Positions 17,197-25,719 of a stretch of DNA of 62,135 nt are shown here, piece by piece; within the stretch, counting starts at the first letter, position 1; each line of letters starts with the position of its first letter. The notes beneath the pieces are model-generated. The model was given only the letters and a program-made list of their open reading frames with translations. It made no database searches and was not told the origin of the DNA. Origin of the DNA: Flavobacteriales bacterium UBA5081. GTDB taxonomy: Bacteria; Bacteroidota; Bacteroidia; Flavobacteriales_E; Vicingaceae. The position numbers and the translations under genes were made by a program. The stretch covers positions 52,551 through 114,685 of the forward strand of contig DIAJ01000006.1 of NCBI GenBank assembly GCA_002415785.1. Reading direction: 5' to 3'.

Positions 17197-17628
17197 ATGA
17201 AAAAAATAAGCCTACTTTATACTTCAATTCTTTTTTTAAGTATTACTCTATTTACGGCAAATAAAACTCAAGCTCAATGTGATACTATCGCAACTATTTG
17301 TAGCCAAAACTTTACTAAAGAATATTTATCAGATGGTCAAGAGTATCGGGCTTTGCTAATTAATGAACAAACTGCAGAGTTTCACTTGACACTTTACGGT
17401 GGTAGTATTTACCGTTTTGGTGCTTGTAGCGGAATGAACTCGGGAAACTTGGTTTTTAGAGTATACGATCAAGATTACAATGAGATTTTTTCAAATAGCG
17501 AACATGAGCTTTCGCCCTATTGGGACTTTAAAGTAAACTCGACCCTTGACGTAATAGTTGAAGCCAATTTAAACCAAGATAAAGTAAACTCCGGCTGCGC
17601 AGTTTTACTTGTCGGCTTTAAACCGTAG
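17197..17628 (+). CDS. Small secreted protein
   Basis: The 143-aa protein has a Sec signal peptide (cleavage near TQA-QC, residue 26). The mature part looks all-beta (AEFHLTLYGGSIYRFGAC, NLVFRVYDQDYNEIF, LDVIVEANL) and has four cysteines that could form two disulfides. The pattern resembles jelly-roll or pre-peptidase-like domains of secreted Bacteroidota proteins, but I cannot assign a family. It ends at a strong terminator. Confidence 0.65.
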   Translation: MKKISLLYTSILFLSITLFTANKTQAQCDTIATICSQNFTKEYLSDGQEYRALLINEQTAEFHLTLYGGSIYRFGACSGMNSGNLVFRVYDQDYNEIFSNSEHELSPYWDFKVNSTLDVIVEANLNQDKVNSGCAVLLVGFKP

Positions 17629-17652
17629 TTTATCGTTAAAATAAAGTTATTG

Positions 17653-17678
17653 AAGCAGGATTTTGTCCTGCTTTTTTT
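17653..17678 (+). terminator. Rho-independent terminator
   Basis: The stem AAGCAGGA/TCCTGCTT with loop TTTTG is followed by a T run. It closes the unit of the two exported-protein genes upstream. Confidence 0.9.
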
Positions 17679-17730
17679 ATTACTTTCATCACTTTAATTT
17701 TTTTAATAGCTTTTTTCAAATATATAACCA

Positions 17731-20700
17731 ATGAGTGAGCGGATATTAAAGGCCCTAATGCAACTTTTTGCAATTGTAGCTAATGTTGGGCGAGATGACT
17801 CTAACGCGCGTGAGTTTGTTAGATTATTTTTAGACGAGCAACTAAACAAGGAGCTCGTTAATGAGTATTTGGCTGTATATGATCAGTACTACGAAGAGCA
17901 AAATAAAAAGCGAGAGGGCTTAAAAGCTAGAAAGAGGACTTCACTCAACTCTGTAAAAGTTCTTAAAATATGCATGGAGATCAACAAAGAGTTGACTCAA
18001 AAGCAAAAAATATACGTACTCATTCAGCTGTTAGAGTTTATTTACCAAAACGACAATGATACTGATCAAGCTTTAGAATTTGTTGACACAGTTTCGGATT
18101 CATTTAACATTAGTCAAAAGGAATATATTTTAATAAGAGATTTTGTTCGCTCAGCGGTTGACAAAATTGAGAAAAATGAATTTATCTTATTAATAAACAA
18201 GCAAGAAAGAAGAGAAGGTGAACATCACCACATCAAAGCCGAGGGCTTAGATGGTCAAGCACGAGTGCTTTACATAGATAGCGTGAACATGCTATTTATG
18301 AAGTACTTTGGGAAAACTGAACTTCAGCTTAACGGACAGTTAATTAAAGCGCAAAAAGCTTATGTAATTAACCAAGGGTCATCTTTAAGAAGCTCTAAAG
18401 TTTCTCCAATTTACTACAGCGACTTAATAAATCAATTTTTAAATGATGGTGATGTTGAAAAAACGAGCTTTACGGTTGATGATATTACCTATAAATTTAA
18501 AAATGGAAACATTGGCTTAAATCCAATTACACTAGATGAAGAATCCGGAAATCTTATTGGAATTATGGGAGCAAGTGGCTCCGGAAAATCAACCCTTTTA
18601 AATGTATTAAATGGTAATTACAAACCTACAACAGGTACAGTTCAAATTAATGGTTTTGATATTCACTCTCCTGAAAATAAAGAAAAAATTGAAGGTGTTA
18701 TCGGTTATGTTTCTCAAGATGATCTATTAATTGAAGAGCTTACCGTATTTGAAAATATATTTTACAATGCAAAACTCTGTTTTGGTGATTTATCTGATCG
18801 ACAAATCATTCGCTTAACATTCAAGGTACTTAACAGTTTAGGTTTATACGAAATAAAAGATTTAAAAGTAGGTAGCCCACTTGAAAAAACCATTAGTGGT
18901 GGACAACGCAAAAGAGTAAATATTGCATTAGAGCTAATTCGTGAGCCTTCTGTATTGTTTGTTGATGAACCAACCTCAGGTCTTTCTTCAAGAGATTCTG
19001 AAAACATAATGGACTTGTTAAAAGAACTTACGCTGAGAGGAAAATTAATCTTTGTTGTTATTCATCAACCCTCTTCTGAAATTTTTAAAATGTTCGACAA
19101 GCTGATTATATTAGATACCGGAGGTTATTTAATATACAATGGCAACCCTGTTGATGCAATACTGTACTTTAAACAACAAATGCAGCAAGCCAATGCTGTT
19201 GAAAGTGAATGTCCTCAGTGCGGTAACGTAAATCCTGAACAGATTTTCAATATTATCGAGTCCAAAATACTCGATGAATACGGAAACCAAACAGAAAAAA
19301 GAAAAGTTGCCCCAAAAGATTGGTATGGTAAATACAATGATTTCATAAACTCAACTGAAGAGGAATCGCCTGAAATAAATCATAATCCACCTGAAAGTAA
19401 CTTAAAAATACCATCGGTTTGGCAACAGTTTAAAGTATTTATTACAAGGGATGTATTATCAAAGCTCACCAACAAACAATATCTTCTAATTAACTTTTTA
19501 GAAGCTCCCTTGCTCGCTTTTATATTATCGTTTATTATAAAATATTCTAATAGCGATGAAGCGAACAACATAGGTTATGTATTTAGAGAAAATGAAAACC
19601 TCACGGCCTACATATTTATGAGTGTAATTGTTGCACTTTTCTTAGGGTTAACTGTAAGTGCTGAAGAAATTATCAGAGATCGGAAGATATTAAAAAGAGA
19701 AAAGTTTCTAAACTTAAGCAGAGGAAGCTATCTATTTTCTAAAATAGCAATAATGTTCGCTGTTTCGGCCATACAAATACTAACTTTTGTTTTAGTAGGA
19801 AACAGTATTTTAGAAATAAAAGGAATGTATTTAGAATACTGGTTAGTATTATTTTCAGCTGCCTGCTTTGCCAATATGCTGGGATTAAATATTTCAGCCA
19901 GCTTTGATTCAGCAGTTACCATTTATATATTAATCCCATTTTTGATTATTCCACAGCTTATCTTAAGTGGAGTTATTGTAAAATTTGACAAGTTAAATCC
20001 ATTAATTACTATTCAAAAGAAAGTTCCACTTGCCGGTGAAATAATGGCATCAAAATGGGCATTTGAAGCATTGGCTGTTTATCAGTTTAAAAATAATGAG
20101 TTTAATGAACAGTTTTATTACATAGACAAAGACATAAAAACAACTAGCTACAGAAAAAATTTCTGGTTAAGTAGGTTGAGAGATCGTTTAAACTTTGTTG
20201 AGAGAAACATTAACAACGATGAGAAAGAGAAAGAAGTGATCGACGCTCTGAATTTATTACAAAATGAAGTAAGAAAAGAAAATAACAGAAATACTGAATT
20301 GCAATTTAATGCCATAGAAGACCTCAATAAAGATAAAGTAAACCGAGAACTTCTCAATACGCTAGATAGTTATTTAGATAATTTAAATGATTACTATATC
20401 AGTGAGTACAAAAGATTTAATGATGAAAAAGATCAACTTCTTATAGAACTAAATAGCACCGAAGAGAAGAAGAAAAAGTTTGTTCAGCTAAAGAACGACT
20501 ACACTAATGAGTCACTTGAAAACCTAGTGACCAATAAAAATGAATTAGAGAAAGTAATAGAGTGGCATGGTGAACTAATTCAACGTTCTGACCCAATCTA
20601 CAAAGACCCTCAAGGATTTAGAGCACATTATTTGGCACCTTCTAAAAAGCTTTTTGGAAGGTATATTACTACATTCTCGGCAAATGTAATGGTGCTTTGG

Positions 20701-20796
20701 CTTTTCTCTATTACACTTGCAATTACACTATATTTTGATGCACTGCGCAAATTAATCGACTTTTTAGGAACAATCTTTAAAAAGAAGAAATTTTAA
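17731..20796 (+). CDS. ABC ATPase-permease fusion of ABCG-like type
   Basis: The protein is 1021 aa. Residues 1-150 are helical and start SERILKALMQLFAIVAN, resembling TerB-type domains. A beta-rich segment leads to an ABC ATPase with Walker A GASGSGKST (about 279), signature ISGGQRKR (about 388) and Walker B LFVDEPTSGLS (about 407). The LSGGQ-to-DEPTSGL spacing fits the ABCG/White group. An ABC2-type membrane domain with about six helices (580-770) follows. Next is a charged coiled-coil-like insert (about 800-960) and a last membrane helix near 985. It is a half-transporter with unusual extra domains; the substrate is unknown. It converges on a SiaB-SiaC pair. Confidence 0.88.
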   Translation: MSERILKALMQLFAIVANVGRDDSNAREFVRLFLDEQLNKELVNEYLAVYDQYYEEQNKKREGLKARKRTSLNSVKVLKICMEINKELTQKQKIYVLIQLLEFIYQNDNDTDQALEFVDTVSDSFNISQKEYILIRDFVRSAVDKIEKNEFILLINKQERREGEHHHIKAEGLDGQARVLYIDSVNMLFMKYFGKTELQLNGQLIKAQKAYVINQGSSLRSSKVSPIYYSDLINQFLNDGDVEKTSFTVDDITYKFKNGNIGLNPITLDEESGNLIGIMGASGSGKSTLLNVLNGNYKPTTGTVQINGFDIHSPENKEKIEGVIGYVSQDDLLIEELTVFENIFYNAKLCFGDLSDRQIIRLTFKVLNSLGLYEIKDLKVGSPLEKTISGGQRKRVNIALELIREPSVLFVDEPTSGLSSRDSENIMDLLKELTLRGKLIFVVIHQPSSEIFKMFDKLIILDTGGYLIYNGNPVDAILYFKQQMQQANAVESECPQCGNVNPEQIFNIIESKILDEYGNQTEKRKVAPKDWYGKYNDFINSTEEESPEINHNPPESNLKIPSVWQQFKVFITRDVLSKLTNKQYLLINFLEAPLLAFILSFIIKYSNSDEANNIGYVFRENENLTAYIFMSVIVALFLGLTVSAEEIIRDRKILKREKFLNLSRGSYLFSKIAIMFAVSAIQILTFVLVGNSILEIKGMYLEYWLVLFSAACFANMLGLNISASFDSAVTIYILIPFLIIPQLILSGVIVKFDKLNPLITIQKKVPLAGEIMASKWAFEALAVYQFKNNEFNEQFYYIDKDIKTTSYRKNFWLSRLRDRLNFVERNINNDEKEKEVIDALNLLQNEVRKENNRNTELQFNAIEDLNKDKVNRELLNTLDSYLDNLNDYYISEYKRFNDEKDQLLIELNSTEEKKKKFVQLKNDYTNESLENLVTNKNELEKVIEWHGELIQRSDPIYKDPQGFRAHYLAPSKKLFGRYITTFSANVMVLWLFSITLAITLYFDALRKLIDFLGTIFKKKKF

Positions 20797-20815
20797 CTAA
20801 GAAACGGTTTAATAG

Positions 20816-20848
20816 AAAAAGCCCAAGCTGTAAAATGCTTGGGCTTTT
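20816..20848. terminator. Bidirectional terminator between the ABC gene and siaC-like gene
   Basis: AAAAAGCCCAAGC pairs with GCTTGGGCTTTT across an 8-nt loop. A and T runs flank both sides, serving the two convergent genes. Confidence 0.88.
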
Positions 20849-20868
20849 CAATTAACGAAAAAACAACT

Positions 20869-21249
20869 CTATTCTTCTATTTCAATCATCTTAAATGGAA
20901 TGTTAATTATCGCCTGATAATCCTCTCCGGCCTCTAACATATCTTCATCATCTTCTTCATAATGCCAGTTGATAATAACTTCGCTTCCATTAGACTTAAT
21001 TTTTTCTAACTTTTTAAACACATCTAGAATACACTTTGAAGAACTAGTATTAAAATACTCTAGCACTATATCAACTTTTGTACTCTCTTTTGGTGTATCG
21101 TTATACTCATCCAACAAATCAACTAATGGTTTGTAAAACTCAATGGAGTTCTCAGGAATAGATCTACCTTGAATTAAAAGTTTTCCCGTTTCAGGATCAA
21201 ACTTAATTGTTGGAGTTTTTGGTGTTCCTTCAATCGTTAACTTTTCCAT
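20869..21249 (-). CDS. SiaC family (DUF1987) phosphoregulated partner-switch protein
   Basis: The 126-aa protein is the same length as Pseudomonas SiaC. It contains TPTIKFDPETGKLLIQGRS, SIEFYKPL and EYFNTSSSK. In SiaC the regulatory phosphorylation site is Thr68; residue 68 here is Thr in FNTSS, so the switch is probably intact. In the known system, unphosphorylated SiaC binds and activates a partner, and SiaB phosphorylates it. The gene lies 12 nt downstream of its likely kinase (21262-21810). No SiaA phosphatase or SiaD cyclase is in the window, so the output is unknown. Confidence 0.88.
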   Translation of the reverse strand: MEKLTIEGTPKTPTIKFDPETGKLLIQGRSIPENSIEFYKPLVDLLDEYNDTPKESTKVDIVLEYFNTSSSKCILDVFKKLEKIKSNGSEVIINWHYEEDDEDMLEAGEDYQAIINIPFKMIEIEE

Positions 21250-21261
21250 AATTAGTGGTAA

Positions 21262-21810
21262 TTACTGTGCTACTTTAATATTTAAACTATAAAAGGAATT
21301 TTTGTCATCTACTTTTTGGAAGTCATAATCCAATTTTTGACCGGATTTCCTTGCAATATCAATCATCCCAAGACCTCCACCTCCTTTCTCTGACATCATT
21401 CCATTATTTAATACTTCTTTATAATACTCTTTTAAACCGTCCTTATCTAAAGCGTTAATCTTATCTAACTTTTCCTTCAAGTTAACAGCATTTTCATTTT
21501 TAATGTAATTGCCGGTAAAAATTGAATAATTACCTTCCTGATCTTTTCCCACCATAAAAATAACCGTATGAAAACCCTCTCTAGGGTCATCCGGTTGTTT
21601 ATCTAAATGATGGTATAAATTTTGAAGCGCTTCAACTAAAATATTGTATACTTTTTTCTTTACTCTTGAAGGCTCATCCAGCTTTTCCATTTTCGACTCC
21701 ATAATTTGAAGTACAGAAGTTAAAAGCTCAGAGGTAACATTCCCTTTGAAGGAAAGCATTATATTATCCTCTTCCATTTTTTTGTAGAAATCAAAAATGT
21801 CTATCTCCAT
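21262..21810 (-). CDS. SiaB family (DUF6272) protein kinase
   Basis: The 182-aa protein is a compact GHKL-type fold. An N-box-like helix ILVEALQNLYHH lies near residue 60. A glycine-rich ATP lid GGGGLGMIDIARKSG lies near 145-160. SiaB kinases phosphorylate SiaC on one Thr. The adjacent SiaC-like gene downstream supports the pairing. The gene starts at 21810 with a -7-like TAGTTTTA about 24 nt upstream. It probably reports an upstream signal; the sensor is not seen here. Confidence 0.87.
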   Translation of the reverse strand: MEIDIFDFYKKMEEDNIMLSFKGNVTSELLTSVLQIMESKMEKLDEPSRVKKKVYNILVEALQNLYHHLDKQPDDPREGFHTVIFMVGKDQEGNYSIFTGNYIKNENAVNLKEKLDKINALDKDGLKEYYKEVLNNGMMSEKGGGGLGMIDIARKSGQKLDYDFQKVDDKNSFYSLNIKVAQ

Positions 21811-22003
21811 TTTTAAGCTGTGGCTTTAAACCAATAACTAAAACTACGTTTAAAAGCGTAAATCTCACCTAATAGTGAAACCAAAACACGAAATAAGATA
21901 AAATAGTTTGATAAAGCAAAGGTTTTTACAAATATTTCATACAAATATATCGACGAATCAGAGAATACAGCAATTTTGGAATGATTAATTTTGCCAATCG
22001 CAA

Positions 22004-22750
22004 ATGAAAGTACCTAAATCAAATAAAAACTGGTTTGCTGAATGGTTCGACTCTGACTATTATCACATTTTATATCAGCATAGAGATCATTCAGAAGCAG
22101 AAACCTTTATAAGGAATTTAAGCGAGTATTTAGCTCTCCCTAAAGACACAAAAGTACTTGACTTAGCATGTGGTAAAGGACGACATTCTATACAATTAAA
22201 TGAGCTGGGTTATAATGTAACCGGTCTTGATTTAAGTAAAGAAAGTATTCAGTTTGCAAAACAATTCGAAAACAACAAGCTCCACTTTACCACTGGTGAT
22301 ATGAGAAAACTCAACTTTAAAGAAAAGTTTGATCTTGTTTTCAATCTCTTTACCAGTTTTGGTTATTTTCATGAAGAAACTGATAATTTAAAAGTAATAA
22401 AATCAATTGCCGATACATTGAAACCCAAAGGTAAGCTGGTATTAGATTACTTAAATACCTCAAGAGTAGTCAAGAACCTACCTCAAAGCGAATCGGTAAA
22501 TGTTGGTAATATTAACTTCCAAGTTAAAAAGGAGTTGATTGATCAGTTTATTGTTAAAAACATTCACTTTGAAGACAAATCTGAACATCACAACTACCAA
22601 GAGTTTGTAAGAGTGATTGACTTGGAAAAATTTAAAACCTATTTTAAACAAAGTGGCCTTGAGCTTATTGAAACTTTTGGAGACTATTATCTAAATTCTT
22701 TTGACGAGACCAATTCAGAACGCTTAATTTTAGTTGCACAAAAATCTTAA
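22004..22750 (+). CDS. Class I SAM-dependent methyltransferase
   Basis: The 248-aa protein has motif I VLDLACGKG (51-59) for SAM binding, GLDLSKESI as motif II and FDLVFNLFTSFGYF as motif III/IV. The family includes small-molecule and protein methyltransferases, so the substrate is not predictable. A perfect -7 box TAATTTTG at 21986-21993 gives a short leader of about 5-8 nt. The ZIP transporter gene starts 2 nt after its stop, so they are co-transcribed. Confidence 0.85.
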   Translation: MKVPKSNKNWFAEWFDSDYYHILYQHRDHSEAETFIRNLSEYLALPKDTKVLDLACGKGRHSIQLNELGYNVTGLDLSKESIQFAKQFENNKLHFTTGDMRKLNFKEKFDLVFNLFTSFGYFHEETDNLKVIKSIADTLKPKGKLVLDYLNTSRVVKNLPQSESVNVGNINFQVKKELIDQFIVKNIHFEDKSEHHNYQEFVRVIDLEKFKTYFKQSGLELIETFGDYYLNSFDETNSERLILVAQKS

Positions 22751-22752
22751 CA

Positions 22753-23451
22753 ATGCTTGCTTATCTTATTCTATTCTTTGTTGGTTTGATTAGTGGTTCA
22801 TTAGTTTTTCTAAAAAAAGGACTAAAAAAATACATTAATTCGTTGCTGTCTTTTAGTGGAGCCTACTTACTAAGCGTTAGCTTCTTACACCTTCTGCCCC
22901 ACCTATTCGAAGGTGAGTCACATGATTTAGGCATTTACTTGTTAATTGGTTTTTTCCTGCAATTAATTTTAGATTACTTTTCCGGTGGAATTGAGCACGG
23001 ACATACTCATGTTAATCATAAACAAATAGGAAAGTTTCCTTTTTTAATTTTTTTCAGTTTATGCATACATGCATTTATTGAATCATTTCCGCTTAGTCAC
23101 TTAAGTCAAGAAGAAGGATGGTCATATCTTAGTGGGCTTTCTCTGCACAAAGCACCAATCGCTTTTATTTTAGCGAGTTTATTATTAGCATACAAATTAC
23201 CTAAGGTAAATATAGTAATAGGGATCCTAGTCTTTTCGCTAATGGCGCCATTAGGAGCTTTTTGGGGAAGTTTTATCAGCGAAGACACCCAAATTTTTAA
23301 ACAATTAATGGCAGTATCTGTTGGAATTATTTTGCATTTATCTACAACTATTTTATTTGAAAATAACGAAGAGCACTTGATTAAATGGAAAAAGCTTTTT
23401 CCAATGTTAGCAGGAGCACTTTTAGCTCTTTTAACATTAATTGGTCATTAA
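22753..23451 (+). CDS. ZIP family metal transporter
   Basis: The 232-aa protein has seven to eight membrane helices. A His-rich loop GIEHGHTHVNHK lies between helices, and HAFIESFPLSH resembles the metal-binding HNxxEG-like motif of ZIP helix IV. SLHKAPIAFILA corresponds to helix V. ZIP proteins move zinc, iron or manganese into the cytoplasm. The metal here is unknown. It is coupled to the methyltransferase gene. Confidence 0.88.
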   Translation: MLAYLILFFVGLISGSLVFLKKGLKKYINSLLSFSGAYLLSVSFLHLLPHLFEGESHDLGIYLLIGFFLQLILDYFSGGIEHGHTHVNHKQIGKFPFLIFFSLCIHAFIESFPLSHLSQEEGWSYLSGLSLHKAPIAFILASLLLAYKLPKVNIVIGILVFSLMAPLGAFWGSFISEDTQIFKQLMAVSVGIILHLSTTILFENNEEHLIKWKKLFPMLAGALLALLTLIGH

Positions 23452-23532
23452 ATCTAATCGCTAAATTTTTAATTAGTTGACGAAAGGCTTAACTTTGAAA
23501 ATTAAATTTATAAACACAATAAAATCATAAAT

Positions 23533-24165
23533 ATGGGAGTATTAGTAGGCCGCAAGGCACCAAAATTTACTGCAAGCGCAGTGATTAACGGAGAAGAAAT
23601 TGTTGAAGACTTTTCACTAGATCAATACCTGGGAAAAAAGCATGTAATCTTATTTTTCTACCCTAAAGATTTTACATTCGTTTGCCCTACAGAACTTCAC
23701 GCTTTTCAAGAAAAGTTAGATGCTTTTAAAGCCAAAGGAGTTGAAGTAGTTGCTGTTTCTACAGATACAGAGCAATCTCACTGGGGTTGGTTACAAATGC
23801 CAAAATCAGAGGGTGGTATTCAAGGTATTACTTATCCTATAGTTGCTGACACCAACAAAACAATCTCAACAAACTACGATGTTTTAGCCGGCGAATATGA
23901 CTACAATGAAGAAGGAGAGCTAATTGCTAGCGGAGAAATGGTTGCTTACAGAGGACTTTTCTTAATTGATAAAGAAGGAGTTGTAAGACACCAGCTAGTA
24001 AATGACTTACCTTTAGGAAGAAATGTTGACGAGGCATTGAGAATGGTTGATGCTCTTCAATTTTTTGAGGCTAAAGGAGAAGTTTGTCCGGCAAACTGGA
24101 GCGAAGGAAAAGAAGGTATGTCAGGAACTCACGAAGGTGTAGCTTCATACCTATCGAAAAACTAA
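23533..24165 (+). CDS. Typical 2-Cys peroxiredoxin (AhpC/Prx1)
   Basis: The 210-aa protein reduces hydrogen peroxide and organic peroxides in the cytoplasm. The peroxidatic Cys51 is in DFTFVCPTE. The resolving Cys185 is in EVCPANW near the C-terminus. Length and both motifs fit the AhpC-Prx1 class. The small thioredoxin encoded convergently at 24509-24826 is a likely reductant, as these genes neighbour each other. It ends at a strong terminator. Confidence 0.95.
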   Translation: MGVLVGRKAPKFTASAVINGEEIVEDFSLDQYLGKKHVILFFYPKDFTFVCPTELHAFQEKLDAFKAKGVEVVAVSTDTEQSHWGWLQMPKSEGGIQGITYPIVADTNKTISTNYDVLAGEYDYNEEGELIASGEMVAYRGLFLIDKEGVVRHQLVNDLPLGRNVDEALRMVDALQFFEAKGEVCPANWSEGKEGMSGTHEGVASYLSKN

Positions 24166-24184
24166 TTTGTTTTACTTGCTAAAG

Positions 24185-24218
24185 AAAAAGCTCCGCAACC
24201 AATTGCGGAGCTTTTTTT
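24185..24218. terminator. Strong terminator after the peroxiredoxin
   Basis: A perfect 14-bp stem, AAAAAGCTCCGCAA with TTGCGGAGCTTTTT, has a CCAA loop. The flanking A and T runs would work in both directions. Confidence 0.93.
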
Positions 24219-24259
24219 ATTCTATTACTCAAACTTCAAGAAAGAATAGTATGTATAAA

Positions 24260-24502
24260 TCAACTAATTGATTTTCTTACTTTCTCAGTATAATTTCTAA
24301 GCGACTTGTTTAAAGGCAAATCATTTTGCTCCATATCTCTTTTAATCCAAATAGCAGCCATTACGTGTGTCAACTGTTCTCCTTCATCCTCTCCCTCTAT
24401 CTTGATAATAGGCTCTACTTCTTCTAAAATAGCATTTTCGGCAGCCTCTAACTGCTCCATGCTATATTCATTAATTAGCTTCTTTACTACAGGAATCTTC
24501 AT
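24260..24502 (-). CDS. Small acidic protein, probable DUF6952 family
   Basis: The 80-aa protein is acidic and helical (EQLEAAENAILEEVEPIIKIEGEDEGEQ, split here only for description). It starts MKIPVVKKLI. From memory it fits the short DUF6952 proteins found beside thioredoxin genes in Flavobacteriia; that assignment is moderate. It lies 6 nt after the thioredoxin gene and is clearly co-transcribed with it. The role is unknown, perhaps in peroxide defence by association. Confidence 0.75.
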   Translation of the reverse strand: MKIPVVKKLINEYSMEQLEAAENAILEEVEPIIKIEGEDEGEQLTHVMAAIWIKRDMEQNDLPLNKSLRNYTEKVRKSIS

Positions 24503-24508
24503 TTAAAT

Positions 24509-24826
24509 TTAGTTTAATTTTTCAATCATTTCTACCACAACTTCCTCTTTCGAAGTTGGTCCGCTAGTGATTAACTCTCCATTTTTAAATGCTGCAAAAA
24601 ATGGTAAATTATCGACACCTGCTCGTTTTCTTGCTGCTTCATTTTCTTCTGCGTTTACATCTAAAAATGTCACTCCTTCGAAGCGCTCATCTTCAGATAA
24701 TCTTCTAAACTTTGGTGCAAAAAGTTTACAACTGCCACACCAGCCCGCAAAAAACTTAACTATCACTTTCTCATTGTCGTTTAATCGACTTTCAAACTCA
24801 TTGTCTGTAACTACTTCAACTGCCAT
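24509..24826 (-). CDS. Thioredoxin family protein
   Basis: The 105-aa single-domain cytoplasmic thioredoxin fold has active site W29-C30-G-S-C33 and cis-proline in NLPFFAAF. CGSC differs from the canonical CGPC and may shift the redox potential. The mutual position with the peroxiredoxin suggests it recycles that enzyme. It is followed by the small DUF6952-like gene. Confidence 0.9.
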   Translation of the reverse strand: MAVEVVTDNEFESRLNDNEKVIVKFFAGWCGSCKLFAPKFRRLSEDERFEGVTFLDVNAEENEAARKRAGVDNLPFFAAFKNGELITSGPTSKEEVVVEMIEKLN

Positions 24827-24869
24827 AATTATTTATTTTTTTAAGGTAAATACTTATCTTTTTTACAAA

Positions 24870-25643
24870 TTAGCTTTCAATTTGTTTTGCTTGCTCCCAA
24901 TATTTATCCATTTCTTCCAAACTCATTTCCCCCATGATTTTACCATCACTGCCTGAGGCTTGTTCTAAATACTGAAAACGTTTGATAAATTTTTTATTCG
25001 TGCGCTCCAAAGCATCTTCGGGATTAACCCCAATAAATCGAGCGTAATTAATTAATGAAAACAAAACATCTCCAAACTCCTCTTCTATTTTATTACTCTT
25101 ATTTTGAACTTCAAGAGTTAACTCTTCAATTTCTTCCTTTACTTTTTCAAATACCTGTGTTTCGTTATCCCAATCAAAACCCACTCCTCTGGCTTTGTCT
25201 TGAATTCTTATCGCTTTTACTAATGCAGGAAGGGACTTTGGCACACCTTCCAAGACAGACTTTTTCCCTTTCCCTTCTTTTAACTTAATCTTTTCCCAAT
25301 TCGCTTTTACTTCCTCTTCATTCTTTACCTCTACATCTCCATAAATATGAGGATGTCGGTGAATCAACTTATCACAAATTCCGTTTAAAACATCGGCTAC
25401 ATTAAAAGCATTCTTCTCTTCTCCAATCTTAGAGTAAAATACAAGGTGTAGCATTAAATCTCCTAATTCCTTTTTCACCTCTTCTATATCACCTTCAATG
25501 ATTGCATCAGACAACTCATAGGTCTCCTCAATCGTCAAATGACGTAAACTCTCCATGCTTTGTTTGCGGTCCCAGGGACATTTCTCCCGCAAATCATCCA
25601 TAATGTTCAAAAGTCGTTCAAATGCCTTTAACTTATCTTGCAT
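24870..25643 (-). CDS. mazG: Nucleoside triphosphate pyrophosphohydrolase MazG
   Basis: The 257-aa protein has two MazG repeats. The first contains LREKCPWDRKQS, the ETYEL metal-binding glutamates and GDLMLHLVFYS. The second contains EFGDVLFSLINYARF and a further Glu-rich helix. It hydrolyses non-canonical and canonical NTPs to NMP and pyrophosphate (house-cleaning). A perfect -7 box TAATTTTG (25658-25665 on the minus strand) lies 14 nt before the ATG. Confidence 0.94.
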   Translation of the reverse strand: MQDKLKAFERLLNIMDDLREKCPWDRKQSMESLRHLTIEETYELSDAIIEGDIEEVKKELGDLMLHLVFYSKIGEEKNAFNVADVLNGICDKLIHRHPHIYGDVEVKNEEEVKANWEKIKLKEGKGKKSVLEGVPKSLPALVKAIRIQDKARGVGFDWDNETQVFEKVKEEIEELTLEVQNKSNKIEEEFGDVLFSLINYARFIGVNPEDALERTNKKFIKRFQYLEQASGSDGKIMGEMSLEEMDKYWEQAKQIES

Positions 25644-25707
25644 ATAAATATTTTGTTCAAAATTAAACTGAAAATATCGGATAAGCTAAAACCGCTTAAT
25701 AAATGAA

Positions 25708-25715
25708 TATTTTTG
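25708..25715 (+). promoter_or_regulatory. -7 box TATTTTTG of the PagL-like gene
   Basis: This perfect TAnnTTTG match ends 4 nt before the first of two consecutive ATG codons (25720 and 25723). It is another candidate leaderless promoter. No -33 TTTG is seen at the expected distance. Confidence 0.5.
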
Positions 25716-25719
25716 CTTT

